From Sipunculus nudus (lineage: Eukaryota > Annelida > Sipuncula > Golfingiida > Sipunculidae): a stretch of 64,000 bases of DNA. A model generated the notes under the pieces. It was not told where the DNA came from. It did no database searches and was given only the letters and a program-made list of their open reading frames with translations. Shown piece after piece: positions 1-10,800 of the stretch; the first letter of the stretch is position 1; each line of letters starts with the position of its first letter. Both the position numbers and the translations under genes were made by a program. Location: contig CM049321.1 in assembly GCA_026874595.1 (NCBI GenBank), positions 17,429,979-17,493,978 of the forward strand, written 5' to 3'.

Positions 1-838
1 AAAAATAGGCTTCCTGACATTAAACGTTTTTGTCGTATATGGGTTTGGGATGTTTTCACTCTGAACTTTTTTTTAGTTTTCTTTTGAGTTTCTGCATGAT
101 AAAATGTTATATTCTGTTTTAAAATGGGTATTTGTTGTGTAAAATGTAATAAGCAATGTTTTATCCATTTGTTTCATAAAACAGATATAAAGATATATAC
201 AGATAGACATTCGAGTATGTATATAACAAAATATCAAATGTATTTGTATATTTTTTATTACAATATTTTATGTACAAATAATTTGTTATTTGTAAAAATA
301 TGCTATATATATTGTGTGCATTTGTTGTTTAAATTCACTATAATGACATGTATGGGTGCCATTCAGAAAATACTAGTATTCAGGCTCTTGAAAAAAATGC
401 AATGTGATTAAACTAGTTTGTGGCTAGTAAATGTGTTTTAGAGCAGCCATGTTCTACACTGCAGATTGTGAAGAAGTTTTTATGTTGTTTAGGGTCTTCA
501 GATCAGATCAATGTGATTTGAAGGACATCATTAAAGACAAGAAGGCTGTTGTCCCATAACACGTACAGCTGCAGCATTGTCCCATCTAATCAAAGTAGTT
601 GCTGTCAAAGCCTGCATTAGTGTTTTAGCACTCAAAATATTAAAGATAATAACAAATTACTCAGTCAGTCATAAAAAGAACTCCAAATCTGTTTCAGCAG
701 TCTCTCTCCTTCCTTGTTGTAATGATAAGCTGTATTGCACAAACAGATGTTACACTTGCATATCAGATGCATGATACATTGGCATAAGTACCCATTCATT
801 TAATCAAATATACCTGTACAGATGCTTAACAAACTTAC

Positions 839-841
<3 letters not shown>
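1..841. other. AT-rich non-coding stretch
   Basis: I see no supported gene here. Short frames of 65 to 95 codons (124-411, 577-774) are lysine-, isoleucine-, tyrosine- and phenylalanine-rich translations of AT-rich DNA, without a recognisable motif. The stretch ends at a long (TA)n tract. Confidence 0.6.

Positions 842-903
<62 letters not shown>
842..903. repeat. (TA)n microsatellite
   Basis: An uninterrupted TA dinucleotide tract of about 31 units. It is followed by an 11-base poly-G run at 943-953 and a short second TA tract near 1,068-1,082. Confidence 0.97.
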
Positions 904-1286
904 AATTATCTATCAAATGTATGTATCATTGTCCATGACGATGGGGGGGGGGGCTACTAATTAAAATAAGTGTTGGTGTTTTACTTATAAAGGTTTATTT
1001 AATACCTGTCCCGTGTGTGGTAGGGCTACTATAAGGTAAGGCCCGACAAATAAAAATAATAATATAATAATATATATATATAATAGTAAATAAATGTCAA
1101 AAGAACAATTCAGCATATTACGAGGCACGTATTTATAAATTATGAATAGCTTATAATAAATATTCTTATTGCTAAACCAAGTTGATTATCAGCTGATTTT
1201 GGCCGAGTCAAAACATGCCACCACAGCACCAGTCATAACATTATTATAACAACAACCAACTTTGTTTCAAAGCGTCGCGAGCGATA

Positions 1287-1864
1287 TTGAACCAACTCGA
1301 CCAAGTCAAGAATCACTTGAATTGTATTGGCATGTTGCACTACTCTACATGTTATTGCTTAAAATATTATATTGGTGAATTGTCTGGTTATTTTGATAAT
1401 AATCACCAGAATATCCCTCAAACTCCCGCAGACTCCGTCCTCGGTTTTGAACCGCCTGTCACTTCGTCACTGTAATCAAACCTGTTGGCGTGTTGCCGTA
1501 TTGGCTTGCAGCGGCTGCTGTCATCGAATGCCTTCTATTTCTAACTACATGGCTCATAATAACATTCTGATGTCAAAGTTGCCAAAACATCTACAGATCT
1601 AAATTCGCCGCTTTATTCTCCTGTTACGGTGTCTCAGACGTCATCTGAAGGTGATTCCACCGCCTCACTTGACCAGTCGTGAACCCCGTCGGCCTTGCTG
1701 GAACAACGTGGACGCGCAACCGGGGTTCTGGTTGTGACGTCACACACATCCCAGGGGCTGTCTCAACTTTTTCAGGGGGCTCCCAGGACTCTGTGTACAA
1801 ATTCGTTCCTACCACGGATAGTAGCTCTTATTACGACTTGAAGACTTTCACGGGCTGTTCTTAA
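1287..1864 (+). pseudogene. Frameshifted coding-like relic, unknown family
   Basis: This island is richer in G and C than its surroundings and has protein-like stretches that change frame. Frame one reads 1,287-1,475, ending in a Pro/Ser/Thr-rich tail. After several stops the same frame reopens at about 1,563-1,679 with a Ser/Thr-rich segment (SPVTVSQTSSEGDSTASLDQ). From 1,679 to 1,864 a different frame continues with Gly/Ser/Thr/Asp-rich sequence containing GTTWTRNRGSGCDV and ending DLKTFTGCS before a stop. No domain is recognised. It could be a decayed gene end, a retroelement remnant, or chance in a GC-richer patch. The start at 1,679 is a GTG and is not a believable initiation codon, so I read it as a fragment. 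A TGACGTCA palindrome near 1,735 may be coincidental. Confidence 0.25.
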
Positions 1865-2033
1865 GGATATCAAGATTTGAAGGCCGGTCACGATTTCAAA
1901 ATCGGGTTCGAGCAAATGAGGAAATTTGATTTTTATTTTCCACTGGAGTTCCGGGCGTTCTTTTAAAGAGAGCGTGCACGTAATATAAATCTTCTGCAAT
2001 TGCAATATTCACACCTTACTTGCGCCTTCACTG

Positions 2034-3720
2034 ACACATCACCGTACTGACACCTAGACTGATACGTTATCTTACTGGCACCTACTTTGACACATCATCT
2101 TACTGACACCTACCCTGACACATCACCTTACTGGCACCTACACAGTCACATAACCTTACTGGCACCTTGTTTAACGCATCACCTTACTGGCACCTACACA
2201 GTCACATAACCTTACTGGCACCTTGTTTAACGCATCACCTTACTGGCACCTACACAGTCACATAACCTTACTGGCACCTTATTTAACACATCACCTTACT
2301 GGCACCTACACAGTCACATAACCTTACTGGCACCTTATATAACACATAACCTTACTGGCACCTTATTTAACACATCACCTTACTGGCACCTACACAGTCA
2401 CATAACCTTACTGGCACCTTGTTTAACGCATCACCTTACTGGCACCTACACAGTCACATAACCTTTCTGGCACCTTATTTAACACATCACGTCACTGGCA
2501 CCTACACAGTCACATAACCTTACTGGCACCTTATTTGACACATCACCTTACTGGCACCTACACAGTCACATAACCCTACTGCACCTTATTTGACACATAA
2601 CCTTACTGGCACCTTCACAGTCACATAACCTTACTGGCACCTTATTTAACACATCACCTTACTGGCACCTACACAGTCACATAACCTTACTGGCACCTTG
2701 TTTGACACATCACCTTACTGGCACCTACACAGTCATATAACCCTACTGCACCTTATTTGACACATAACCTTACTGGCACCTTCACAGTCACATAACCTTA
2801 CTGGCACCTTCTTTGACACATCACCTTACTGGCACCTACACAGTCACATAACCTTACTGGCAACTTATTTAACACATCACCTTACTGGCACCTACACAGT
2901 CACATAACCCTACTGCACCTTATTTGACACATAACCTTACTGGCACCTTCACAGTCACATAACCTTACTGGCGCCTTATTTAACACATCACCTTACTGGC
3001 ACCTACACAGTCACATAACCTTACTGGCACCTTATTTAACACATCACCTTACTGGCACCTACACAGTCACATAACCCTACTGCAACTTATTTGACACATA
3101 ACCTTACTGTCACCTTCACAGTCACATAACCTTACTGGCACCTTATTTAACACATCACCTTACTGGCACCTACACAGTCACATAACCTTACTGGCACCTT
3201 ATTTGACACATCACCTTACTGGCACCTACACAGTCACATAACCCTACTGCACCTTATTTGACACATAACCTTATTGGAACCTTCACAGCCACATAACCTT
3301 ACTGGCACCTTATTTGACACATCACCTTACTGGCACCTACACAGTCACATAACCTTACTGGCACCTTATTTAACACATCACCTTACTGGCACCTACACAG
3401 TCACATAACCTTTCTGGCACCTTATTTAACACATCACGTTACTGGCACCAACACAGTCACATAACCTTACTGGCACCTTATTTGACACATCACCTTACTG
3501 GCACCTACACAGTCACATAACCTTACTGGTACCTTATTTGACACATCACCTTACTGGCACCTACACAGTCACATAACCTTACTGGCACCTTATTTGACAC
3601 ATCACCTAACTGGCACCTACACAGTCACATAACCTTACTGGCACCTTATTTGACACATCACCTAACTGGCACCTACACCGAAACATCACCTAACTGGCAC
3701 CTACCTTTACACATCTTTCT
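2034..3720. repeat. 28-bp satellite arranged as 56-bp dimers
   Basis: About 60 tandem units of 28 bp share the core CTTACTGGCACCT. Two unit types alternate, one carrying TATTTAACACAT and one carrying ACACAGTCACAT, so the basic repeat is a 56-bp dimer. Units are nearly identical in the middle and decay at both ends (2,034-2,110 and 3,650-3,840). No gene lies inside. Between about 2,571 and 3,405 the dimers are organised into a longer 167-bp repeat, listed separately. Confidence 0.95.
2571..3405. repeat. 167-bp higher-order repeat, five copies
   Basis: Five consecutive copies start at 2,571, 2,738, 2,905, 3,072 and 3,239, each exactly 167 bp apart. Each is made of six 28-bp units, and the first unit lacks one G (CCCTACTGCACC instead of CCTTACTGGCACC), which gives 167 rather than 168. 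The second unit of each copy has the hybrid CACCTTCACAGTCACA (one mismatch in copy five). The order of unit variants is kept from copy to copy, so the six-unit block was amplified as a whole. Confidence 0.93.
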
Positions 3721-3849
3721 GCCACCTTCTTAAACACATTACTTCAGTGCCACTTATATCTACACATCCCCGCACTGCAACCTATATTGACAAATTACAT
3801 CAATGGAACCAACGTGGAAACCGCACATTTTCTTACGGACACCTAAACA

Positions 3850-4134
3850 TATCCTCCGTGACATATAAATGATAGTGCAGGATTAACTTTTACTGTCGAA
3901 TTTAGTAATAAATATATAGATTATTGATTTTTATCGATACTAAAAGATACTAAAAGTTACTGAATAAGATGAATGTGTTTGCGGACAAATCAGGCAGGAA
4001 TTTCGTCCCATATACACACTTACTGTCTCCTTTTAGGCACCCTTAGATATTTTTACCTTACATTCTAGGGAATTATTTATAACAGATTGAGCCATTAGGC
4101 TCGGGTATTAAAGCCCAGCAGACTTTACCTTTTT
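3850..4134. other. Spacer between satellite arrays
   Basis: AT-rich sequence with no tandem structure and no coding signal that I can see. It separates the 28-bp array from the 33-bp array. Confidence 0.6.
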
Positions 4135-4575
4135 CTTTATAACGGACTCATCTTAGGGCACCTCTCTGATACTGACTACTCTATTTATCGGCACCTCTCT
4201 GTTACTGACAACGACATTTAGGGACACCTCTCTGTTACTGACAACTCTATTTATGGACACCTCTCTGTGACTTACAACTCTATTTATGGACACCTTTTTA
4301 TTACTCACATCTCTATTTTTGGGCAACTCTCTGTTACTGACAACTCTATTTACGGGCACCTCACTGTTACTGTCAACCCTGTTATGGGGCCGTCTATGTT
4401 ACTGAAAACTCTGTTTATTGGAACCTCTCTGTTACTGAAAACTCTTTTAATGGGCACCTCTCTGTTACTGACAACTCTGTTTATGGGCACTTCTCTGTTA
4501 CTGAAATCTCTTTTAATGGGCACCTCTCTGTTACTGACAACTCTATGGGCACCTCTCTGTTACTGAAAACCGTTA
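4135..4575. repeat. 33-bp minisatellite
   Basis: About 13 units of roughly 33 bp share GGCACCTCTCTGTTACTGAC followed by AACTCTATTTATG. The shared part GTTACTG plus GGCACCT resembles the core of the 28-bp satellite upstream, so the two arrays may have a common origin. Because 33 is a multiple of three, open frames run through the array on both strands (4,153-4,359 minus and 4,267-4,566 plus). Those are a by-product of the period and not genes. Confidence 0.92.
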
Positions 4576-5039
4576 GTGAAACACATTTGTGTGTTCATCT
4601 CTCTCTTACTTGCACATATCTTTATTGCAAATCTGAAAACGGGTAGTCTCAATTACTGTCAGATCTAGAATGGTCTACCTGTGTTTTCGGCACCTCATTG
4701 TCTATCACTGGCACCAGTTACACAGTGAACGAACCAGACTGCGCAGAACAGTTCAAACCTGCTTAGACTGCCTAGTACAAGTTCCCTCTCTCAATTATAC
4801 CGACATCTAGATGCACATCATAGAATATTAATGAAACCAGCATGCATTACCTTAAATAGAAGTATACACAATTACCGTAGATTTCCATTTTATTTCTTAG
4901 ACTTTAATGTTCAATAGACGAGGACTCTGTTTATAACAGATTCAGAGTCGAAGAAGAAAGACTAACTCACTTTGACGCGGATAGAGTGGACTCGAATGCC
5001 ACATTTCCTTAATGGCACCAGTCTTTAAAGGATAACTCT

Positions 5040-5350
5040 CCGTCTGAACTCTCCATCTCTATTACGTCACCTATTCTTATAAAAAACTCCTCTATACGGA
5101 CACCTATCCTTATGGACACCTTTCCACGACGCACACCTCTTATTATGGACACTTCTCTAACAGCGATACTCCTCCTTATGAACAATTCTCTATTACGGAC
5201 ACTTCTCCTTATGGAACCTGATCTATTTTAGTTATCTTCCCTTTTGGTAACTTCGCTGTTATGGGCACCTCTTAGTACGGACACTTCTCTAATTTGGTTT
5301 CCTCTTCTTATGGTCACTTCTCTATTACGGAGACCTCTGCTTATAGGTAA
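5040..5350. repeat. Decayed continuation of the 33-bp repeat
   Basis: Repeated but diverged phrases such as CTTATGGACACCT and TATTACGGACACTTCTC recur every 25 to 40 bases. They look like an old, eroded extension of the array at 4,135-4,575, with about 460 bp of weakly related sequence between them. Confidence 0.7.
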
Positions 5351-5813
5351 CTCTATATAACTGACATGAATACTTACAGTCAATTCCTTTGGTCCGAAAT
5401 CACATAAACCCAGTTTCTATTATTACACTCACTCTCCAGTGGTCACATTAAATAACATGGATAGCATAAGCGTTTTGCATATTGTTTTTTAATTTGTAGG
5501 AATATATCTGGCTTGAAGGTTAAATAACAGATAAATCCTGGTTACAATTCATGTATTGTAAATAAGATAAAAGTACTGTGGCATAAGCTGGCAAACTAGA
5601 AATAAGAACATCATGAGAAGTTTGATGGGTTATTCATGGACAAAACCGTTCTCCTGCATTATTAACATGACCTTTAGTAAGCACTTGAAATTTATAGGAA
5701 AGAATGTTTAATTAATCAAATACAATTCGAAAGTAACGTATCAGGAGGATCATTGCAGTTTTATGTACTGTTTCTCAATCAATGTTCCCCCGGTCTTCTC
5801 GGTCACATTAAGA

Positions 5814-6059
5814 TTACGGACAGTAAACAAGTTCTAGACTGCGAAGGTGTTTTAATTTCCCCTTCATCGCCAACGCTCTGTTATTCTTCTTCTGAGTAAT
5901 GCGGTCGTAACGCGGTGCGACTGTTCGGAGATTGTCTAGGCTAAGATGTGCCAAGATTTTAGATACAATCTTTAAGGTTAATAGAGTGGCAAACCCCGAC
6001 ACAACACGGTTCCTTGAGACTGTTTGTTGCCGAAGTGTGCTCAATTGCAATAGGTACAC
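5814..6059 (-). pseudogene. F-box/LRR-like ORF or exon fragment
   Basis: An 81-codon minus-strand frame. Residues about 25 to 62 fit the F-box spacing: the stretch KIVSKILAHLSLDNLRTVA matches the pattern in which a leucine- and isoleucine-rich first helix is followed by a DL-type second helix. At residues about 68 to 79 the sequence KLKHLRSLELVYC fits one leucine-rich repeat of the cysteine-containing kind seen in FBXL proteins. F-box proteins recruit substrates to SCF ubiquitin ligases. The F-box proline and the usual tryptophan are missing, and the frame stops soon after a single repeat. The first codon is GTG, preceded by TCAG, so this would be an internal exon or a broken copy rather than a full gene. 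Chance resemblance is a real alternative. Confidence 0.3.
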
Positions 6060-6188
6060 CTGACCTAACCACCGCAGTCCTTTTACTCCGCCATTTTGAC
6101 TTAATTATTCAAATGAGCCCCAAAACTCGCGTGCATAGACACTGGCTTTAAATGATGATGTTTGCGAGCACCGTTTATAAAACAATTG

Positions 6189-6218
6189 TGACGTCACAAA
6201 GGTCGGTCGCGTATAAAT
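6189..6218 (+). promoter_or_regulatory. CRE plus TATA-box promoter candidate
   Basis: A perfect palindromic cAMP-response element TGACGTCA (6,189-6,196) lies 15 bases upstream of TATAAAT (6,212-6,218). By usual spacing transcription would begin near 6,240. It sits in the interval between the minus-strand F-box-like ORF (ending at 6,059) and a plus-strand coding candidate, so a divergent arrangement is possible. The elements are seen directly; activity is inferred. Confidence 0.4.
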
Positions 6219-6241
6219 TCTCATTGACTGACTGTTTATAC

Positions 6242-6660
6242 ATGTTCTCCCGTGATGAATATCTCACAATCATTGTGATGTGTTTTGTCATATTTTCATT
6301 GTCTCCTACGAATAAAGTGCAGGTAAACCATTATTACAGTCGGCGGAACAGCTCCGGCAACCCTAGGAACAGAACGTTTACACTGTATCCTTTGTATAAA
6401 ACCTTATCCGGGAGAAAATCATGCGGACCCGGGTACTGTGACAGACTATCTATAAGCGTTCCTATCGGTTTTGGAAGAGTCGCCCTAATTATGCAAATTT
6501 TGCGTTTTACAGGAGGTTGGAGGTTACATTGTATACGGCAATCTGACTGGATGCTCGCAACTTCTCGCTCATGATTATTTATTCATTGAATATCCTATTT
6601 GGGTATTGTCTGGGCTTTTTCTACTATTTTCTTCGACAATCCATTTACGCTGTGATTAGA
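6242..6660 (+). CDS. Possible two-exon small membrane or secreted protein
   Basis: Exon 1 would run 6,242-6,322. Its 27 codons encode a short polar start, then the hydrophobic stretch LTIIVMCFVIFSLS. It ends at a good donor, CAG followed by GTAAAC at 6,323. A pyrimidine-rich acceptor TTTTGCGTTTTACAG ends at 6,512, giving a 190-base phase-0 intron. Exon 2 (6,513-6,659) stays open in the matching phase for 48 codons, carries a second hydrophobic segment (WVLSGLFLLFSS) and ends in TAG at about 6,657-6,659. If the TATA box at 6,212 is used, the RNA would begin near 6,240 and the second ATG at 6,278 would be the likelier start. Read without splicing, the region has one open frame from 6,152 to 6,574 (140 codons, the longest in the window), which is about what chance could give. 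No family is recognised. Confidence 0.22.
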
Positions 6661-8790
6661 TAGTAGTGCCCGCATGAGATTTACAGCGATCATTTGGGAT
6701 TTACTGCGACATGTAAACGTTTTAATATAACATAAATGCATCGATTTCTCAGTTATCGCGAGGCTTACATTGCTAGTAATCAGAATTAATACGATATTTT
6801 GTTTAGCATTTGGGATTTTTGGTAACGATCAGTCATGAGATCTTAAAATTAATTATCTCTCCTAAAAGTGCTGAAAATTGCTATGAACATTATCCTGGTC
6901 ATGCATGATATCAATTTGTGAAATTGTGAAAAACTCACTAGCCATTTTATTCGGCTTCTTGGATGTTATGTGATCATAGTGTCCCCTCTGCACAGCTTGA
7001 CCAAGCAAATATGCTTGGTTCTCAGGCACATTGTTTTTCATAAATCAATGCGGGCGGGCTTTTGTTTTATTTTCTTTTTCCTTTTTAATATGTTTCGATA
7101 ACAATGTCAAATGATAGGGAAAAGCATGATAATAACATATTTATTTTGCTACACGAGTAAAAGCAATATATAACAAAGGAAATAAAGTATGATTTTATCT
7201 TCTTGAAAGAAATGTCCAAACGGCTGGAGCTCAAAATTATTAAGATTCTATTGGAAATCAAATCAATTTTTATATTTCGGGGTTTAACATTCACGCGGAC
7301 GGTGCCTGAGAACCATGCCTTTAATTGTTTTTGCCTAATCGAAAAAAAAAATGATTTTTGTACCCAACTCTCTTAACGCACGGATATTGGGAAAACAAAG
7401 CCTGTGTTTACAAAACCGTGAATACATGGTTACCCAGACATTTTTATTGATCGATGGGCCTACATATGTACAGACAGTCCTATCATGCTAGAGGGGCAAA
7501 ACATCCACTAGTTACATCATAGCAGCATCTATGAGAAATGTTCTTAGATTACAGTGAAAGAAATGTGAGACACAAAAAATACCTAAGACAAAATATGTCT
7601 ACCACTGTGTTCAAAGGAGGTATTTAGCTAGTCTTGACAGCAAAAAAACAGCGTGTAACGAGAGAGATACATGGCTCTAGTGTGCGAAGATGTTTCATAT
7701 GGGTTAACTGCAAGGCTTTAAAATTTTACAACTGTGTGACCCGAATGTTTTGTCACTTTGAATAACACAAGTCACATGGATGCACTTATTCACAAGACTA
7801 CCAATTTTACGGATCTGTTGAAGTACAAAAGCCGTTTTTTTTTCATTTAATCTACATCAAGGGTGTATGATATGTTTTTAGGTTCTACTGGTACGATATT
7901 TTTTAGGGAATATTCCAAAGTTGAGCTGGCCTTTGCGTGTTACGGGTTGTGTTGGTTTTACTATGTTAGGTTATTCAACAAAATCAATGCTAAATTACGA
8001 TAGTAAAGTCATACTGTTGCCTACTGTTAAAGTTAATATGATTTTGATAAAATGTCATTAATATCTTATTTTCGTGACCTTTTCTTAAATCATAGGAGAG
8101 CCCAAAATAAAATTTGTAATATCTGTCAAATTTGTATTTGAACAAAATTCTTGCCAATAATGATGGGACACAATGTCGTATTTTTACAGGAACTGTCAGT
8201 TTAAAAGTCAGATGAGAATAAAAATAAAGTATACATTACGCTACAAGAAACAATGTAGAATGGTATATATTCTAAAAGGATAAAAACAAAGAGTTGATTT
8301 TTTTCCAAATCTATAGTCACTGAGATTTATAATTTTATTGACAAACCTTGGGTTTATTTCTCTAGTTCCGATAATACAAACAACAGTGATCTTACTTTTT
8401 TCCAACTTTAATTTGGCCAGAACCCCCAAGCTATACACGACGGGTATTAAATAGGTTAACGTTTACGAATTGCGCCAGGCAGACAATGGTGATCAATATA
8501 ACTCGCACCGCGTAAAATCAGCTCGGCTGTAAGGGAAAAAAAACGGGTGAAAACTCGTTAAACTTTATCTTAATCTTAAAAAAAAAAAAAACAATCTTTC
8601 TCAAGTGTGGGCACGTGAAATAAAAAAAAAAAGATCAAAAGTTCAAGCTTGTTCTAGACGGTTAGATCAATTTTATCTCAACGATCCGGAGGCAGAACAT
8701 AATACTTTCTTCCCAGAGGTCCCTCCAGGAAGGCTGTTTCCCTAGAAATAAGGTAGCTTGGGTTTTTAATCAATAACAGCTTGGCATGGG
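6661..8790. other. Non-coding, AT-rich
   Basis: No supported gene, and scattered poly-A and poly-T tracts only (for example 7,340-7,352, 8,579-8,592). The frames at 7,085-7,294 and 8,241-8,438 (minus) have no motif and AT-driven composition. Confidence 0.6.
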
Positions 8791-8799
8791 CGAGAACTT

Positions 8800-9090
8800 T
8801 TACTCTTTTTAACAAGGTCCTTTGGGGTTCACAAGACACTGCCTTTTCAGTATACCGTAACGGGATCCCATGTTTCTTTTTTTTATTTCCCTCCTGGACT
8901 TATTTAGTCTGGCTGTTAATACTTACAGGACAACCAAGTGTCATTTTACCTGATCTTTCTGGAAAAACTCAGTAACTCAGCTTCTGAGGATTCAAATTAA
9001 AAGACCATTATTGGCCTCGTTTTTAAAATCATGGTTGACAAGTGGCAGACACAGTTATCAGAGGCGTCAAGATGAAGTTCACATCGGATG
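8800..9090. repeat. Dispersed duplicate, copy 1 (partner 15,030-15,300)
   Basis: This segment aligns by eye with 15,030-15,300. Shared landmarks in order are TTCC.TCCTGGACT.ATTTA, AGTGTCATTT, a GATTCTC-like stretch, GAATCAGCTT-like sequence and AATCATGG.TGACAAGT..CAGAC. The copies are diverged, with several small indels. The plus-strand frame at 8,781-8,975 falls in it but is not kept in the partner, so I do not call it a gene. Confidence 0.7.
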
Positions 9091-9114
9091 GGAGAAACGA
9101 TAAAACATGTAAGG

Positions 9115-9117
<3 letters not shown>

Positions 9118-9161
<44 letters not shown>
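9118..9161. repeat. (TA)n microsatellite
   Basis: An uninterrupted TA tract of about 22 units. The minus-strand frame at 9,029-9,346 reads through it as alternating Tyr-Ile and is an artefact of the repeat. Confidence 0.96.
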
Positions 9162-9163
<2 letters not shown>

Positions 9164-10239
9164 ACCTTGAATGTTACGTTTACTATCCATAGTCTGTGTA
9201 TCTAACTGTCTGCCATTTGCTCTTTTCTCTATGTCCGGTTTTATTTTGTTTATCAGATACAAACTTGTAATGGTTGTGCTGTCTTTTACAAAGGATAGCA
9301 ATGTTCCTGGTCTGAATGAAACGGATTGTTTGATTTCCTTAACCAATGTTTAAAATCAATAAAGTTAAAACACAGGTTTAAGAATAATACAGAGTGCGTA
9401 ATTTGAAGTTGAATTGTCACCAGAGAACACGTGTAATTTATTTTTTTATGCCACCACCTGTTGGTCGAGTCGTACCATGTTATGAGGAAGTCTTCAAGAT
9501 TTTATTAAGCTGTAATAAATAACCAGACAAGAATTGAACATTTTATTTAACTATAGCATATAGAATTCAGGCCATGCTCATTAGCTCCATCGCTTGACAT
9601 CTTAACTAGGTGCTTTGTATTTTCGTAACCTGGAAGCGTTAAATGGTTTATCAGTCATAGCAGGTCCACACAATGTTCCTTGATTACATCTCCAGGAAGC
9701 TCTTTTAGCAATAAATGGGGACTGTCCTGATGATTTCTGCTACGTGACACATAAAATCCAAGAATGCTCCGGTTACGAATTTAGGTCACTGAAGCCATTT
9801 GGTGACATGTTATACCCGATGGGGTTCCGCTGCCTCAAGTAGATATGATAATCGTTATTTTACTTGACATCAAATAAATCATCTGATTCCTATAGGCATC
9901 AGTGTGGTAGTCCTCCGTAAAAAAGGGTATTGTCGTATCCTTGTTCGGTCACCCAAAAGTGTCCCCGTTTATCGCATGACCCGAAAGCACTAGCGTAGTC
10001 ACTGGACTCGAGGGATCAGAAGTCATAAATCGCGGACAACCAAGACTAATCTCATCCTTATTGTCCCGAAATCCCCAGATTACCGATCGTTGCGGCATTT
10101 GAAGGTAATTTGTATTATCAAACCGTGCCTGTATAGATTGCTTTCGTAAGCTTCAAGGTACAAATGCTATGAGATCGTGAAAGGAGAGCCGATTTTACCG
10201 AGTTTCATTCGGTTATAAAACTGATGCTGGCAGCGAAGA
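9162..10239. other. Non-coding interval
   Basis: No gene is supported. The frame at 9,171-9,353 overlaps an antisense frame and has no motif. The segment 9,890-10,200 is slightly richer in G and C but full of stops in all frames I followed. Confidence 0.5.
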
Positions 10240-10800
10240 TGCAGAGTACGAGTATTACGACTAGCTATATGTCGTTATGCCGATATCAAGATGTAGATAA
10301 CGACTATAACGACTAGCTATATGTCGTTATGCCGATATCAAGATGTAGATAATGACTATAACGACTAGCTATATATCGTTATGCCGATATCAAGATGTAG
10401 ATTACGATTATCACGACTAGCTATATGTCGTATGCCGATATCAAGATGCAGATAACTACTATTACGACTAGCTATATATCGTTATGGCGATAACAAGATG
10501 CAGTTTATGATCATTCAGACTATAGCTATATCGTTATGAAGATAACAAGATGCTGATAACGATAATTACGACAAGTTATACCGTTATGCCGGTAACAAGA
10601 TGCAGATTATGACCATTACGACTAAGTATATCGTTATGCCGATAACAAGATGCAGATTACGACCATTACGATTAGCGATATATTTATGCCGAAAACAAAA
10701 TGCAGATAACGACTATTTCGAGGAATGATATTGTTATGCCGATAAGATGAAGATAACGACCATTACGGCTAGCTATATCGTTATGTCGGAAACAAGATGC
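10240..10800. repeat. 52-bp minisatellite, about 11 copies
   Basis: Units follow the pattern ACGACTAGCTATAT, then CGTTATGCCGATA, then CAAGATG.AGATAACGAC. The first four units (10,240-10,440) are nearly identical at 52 bp. Later units drift to 48-51 bp with more substitutions, down to 10,800. The gradient suggests recent copying at the left edge and old copies at the right. No coding role is seen. Confidence 0.93.

Noticed and set aside
2034-3720. CRISPR array
   Set aside because: Units are head-to-tail with no unique spacers, and the DNA is clearly eukaryotic in character.
4153-4566. Open frames on both strands through the 33-bp repeat
   Set aside because: The period is a multiple of three, so any frame without a stop in one unit stays open. 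Simultaneous openness on both strands shows it is a repeat effect.
6152-6574. 140-codon unspliced ORF as a gene
   Set aside because: About one ORF of this length is expected by chance in 64 kb of this composition. A spliced reading of the same place has better signals, though also unproven.
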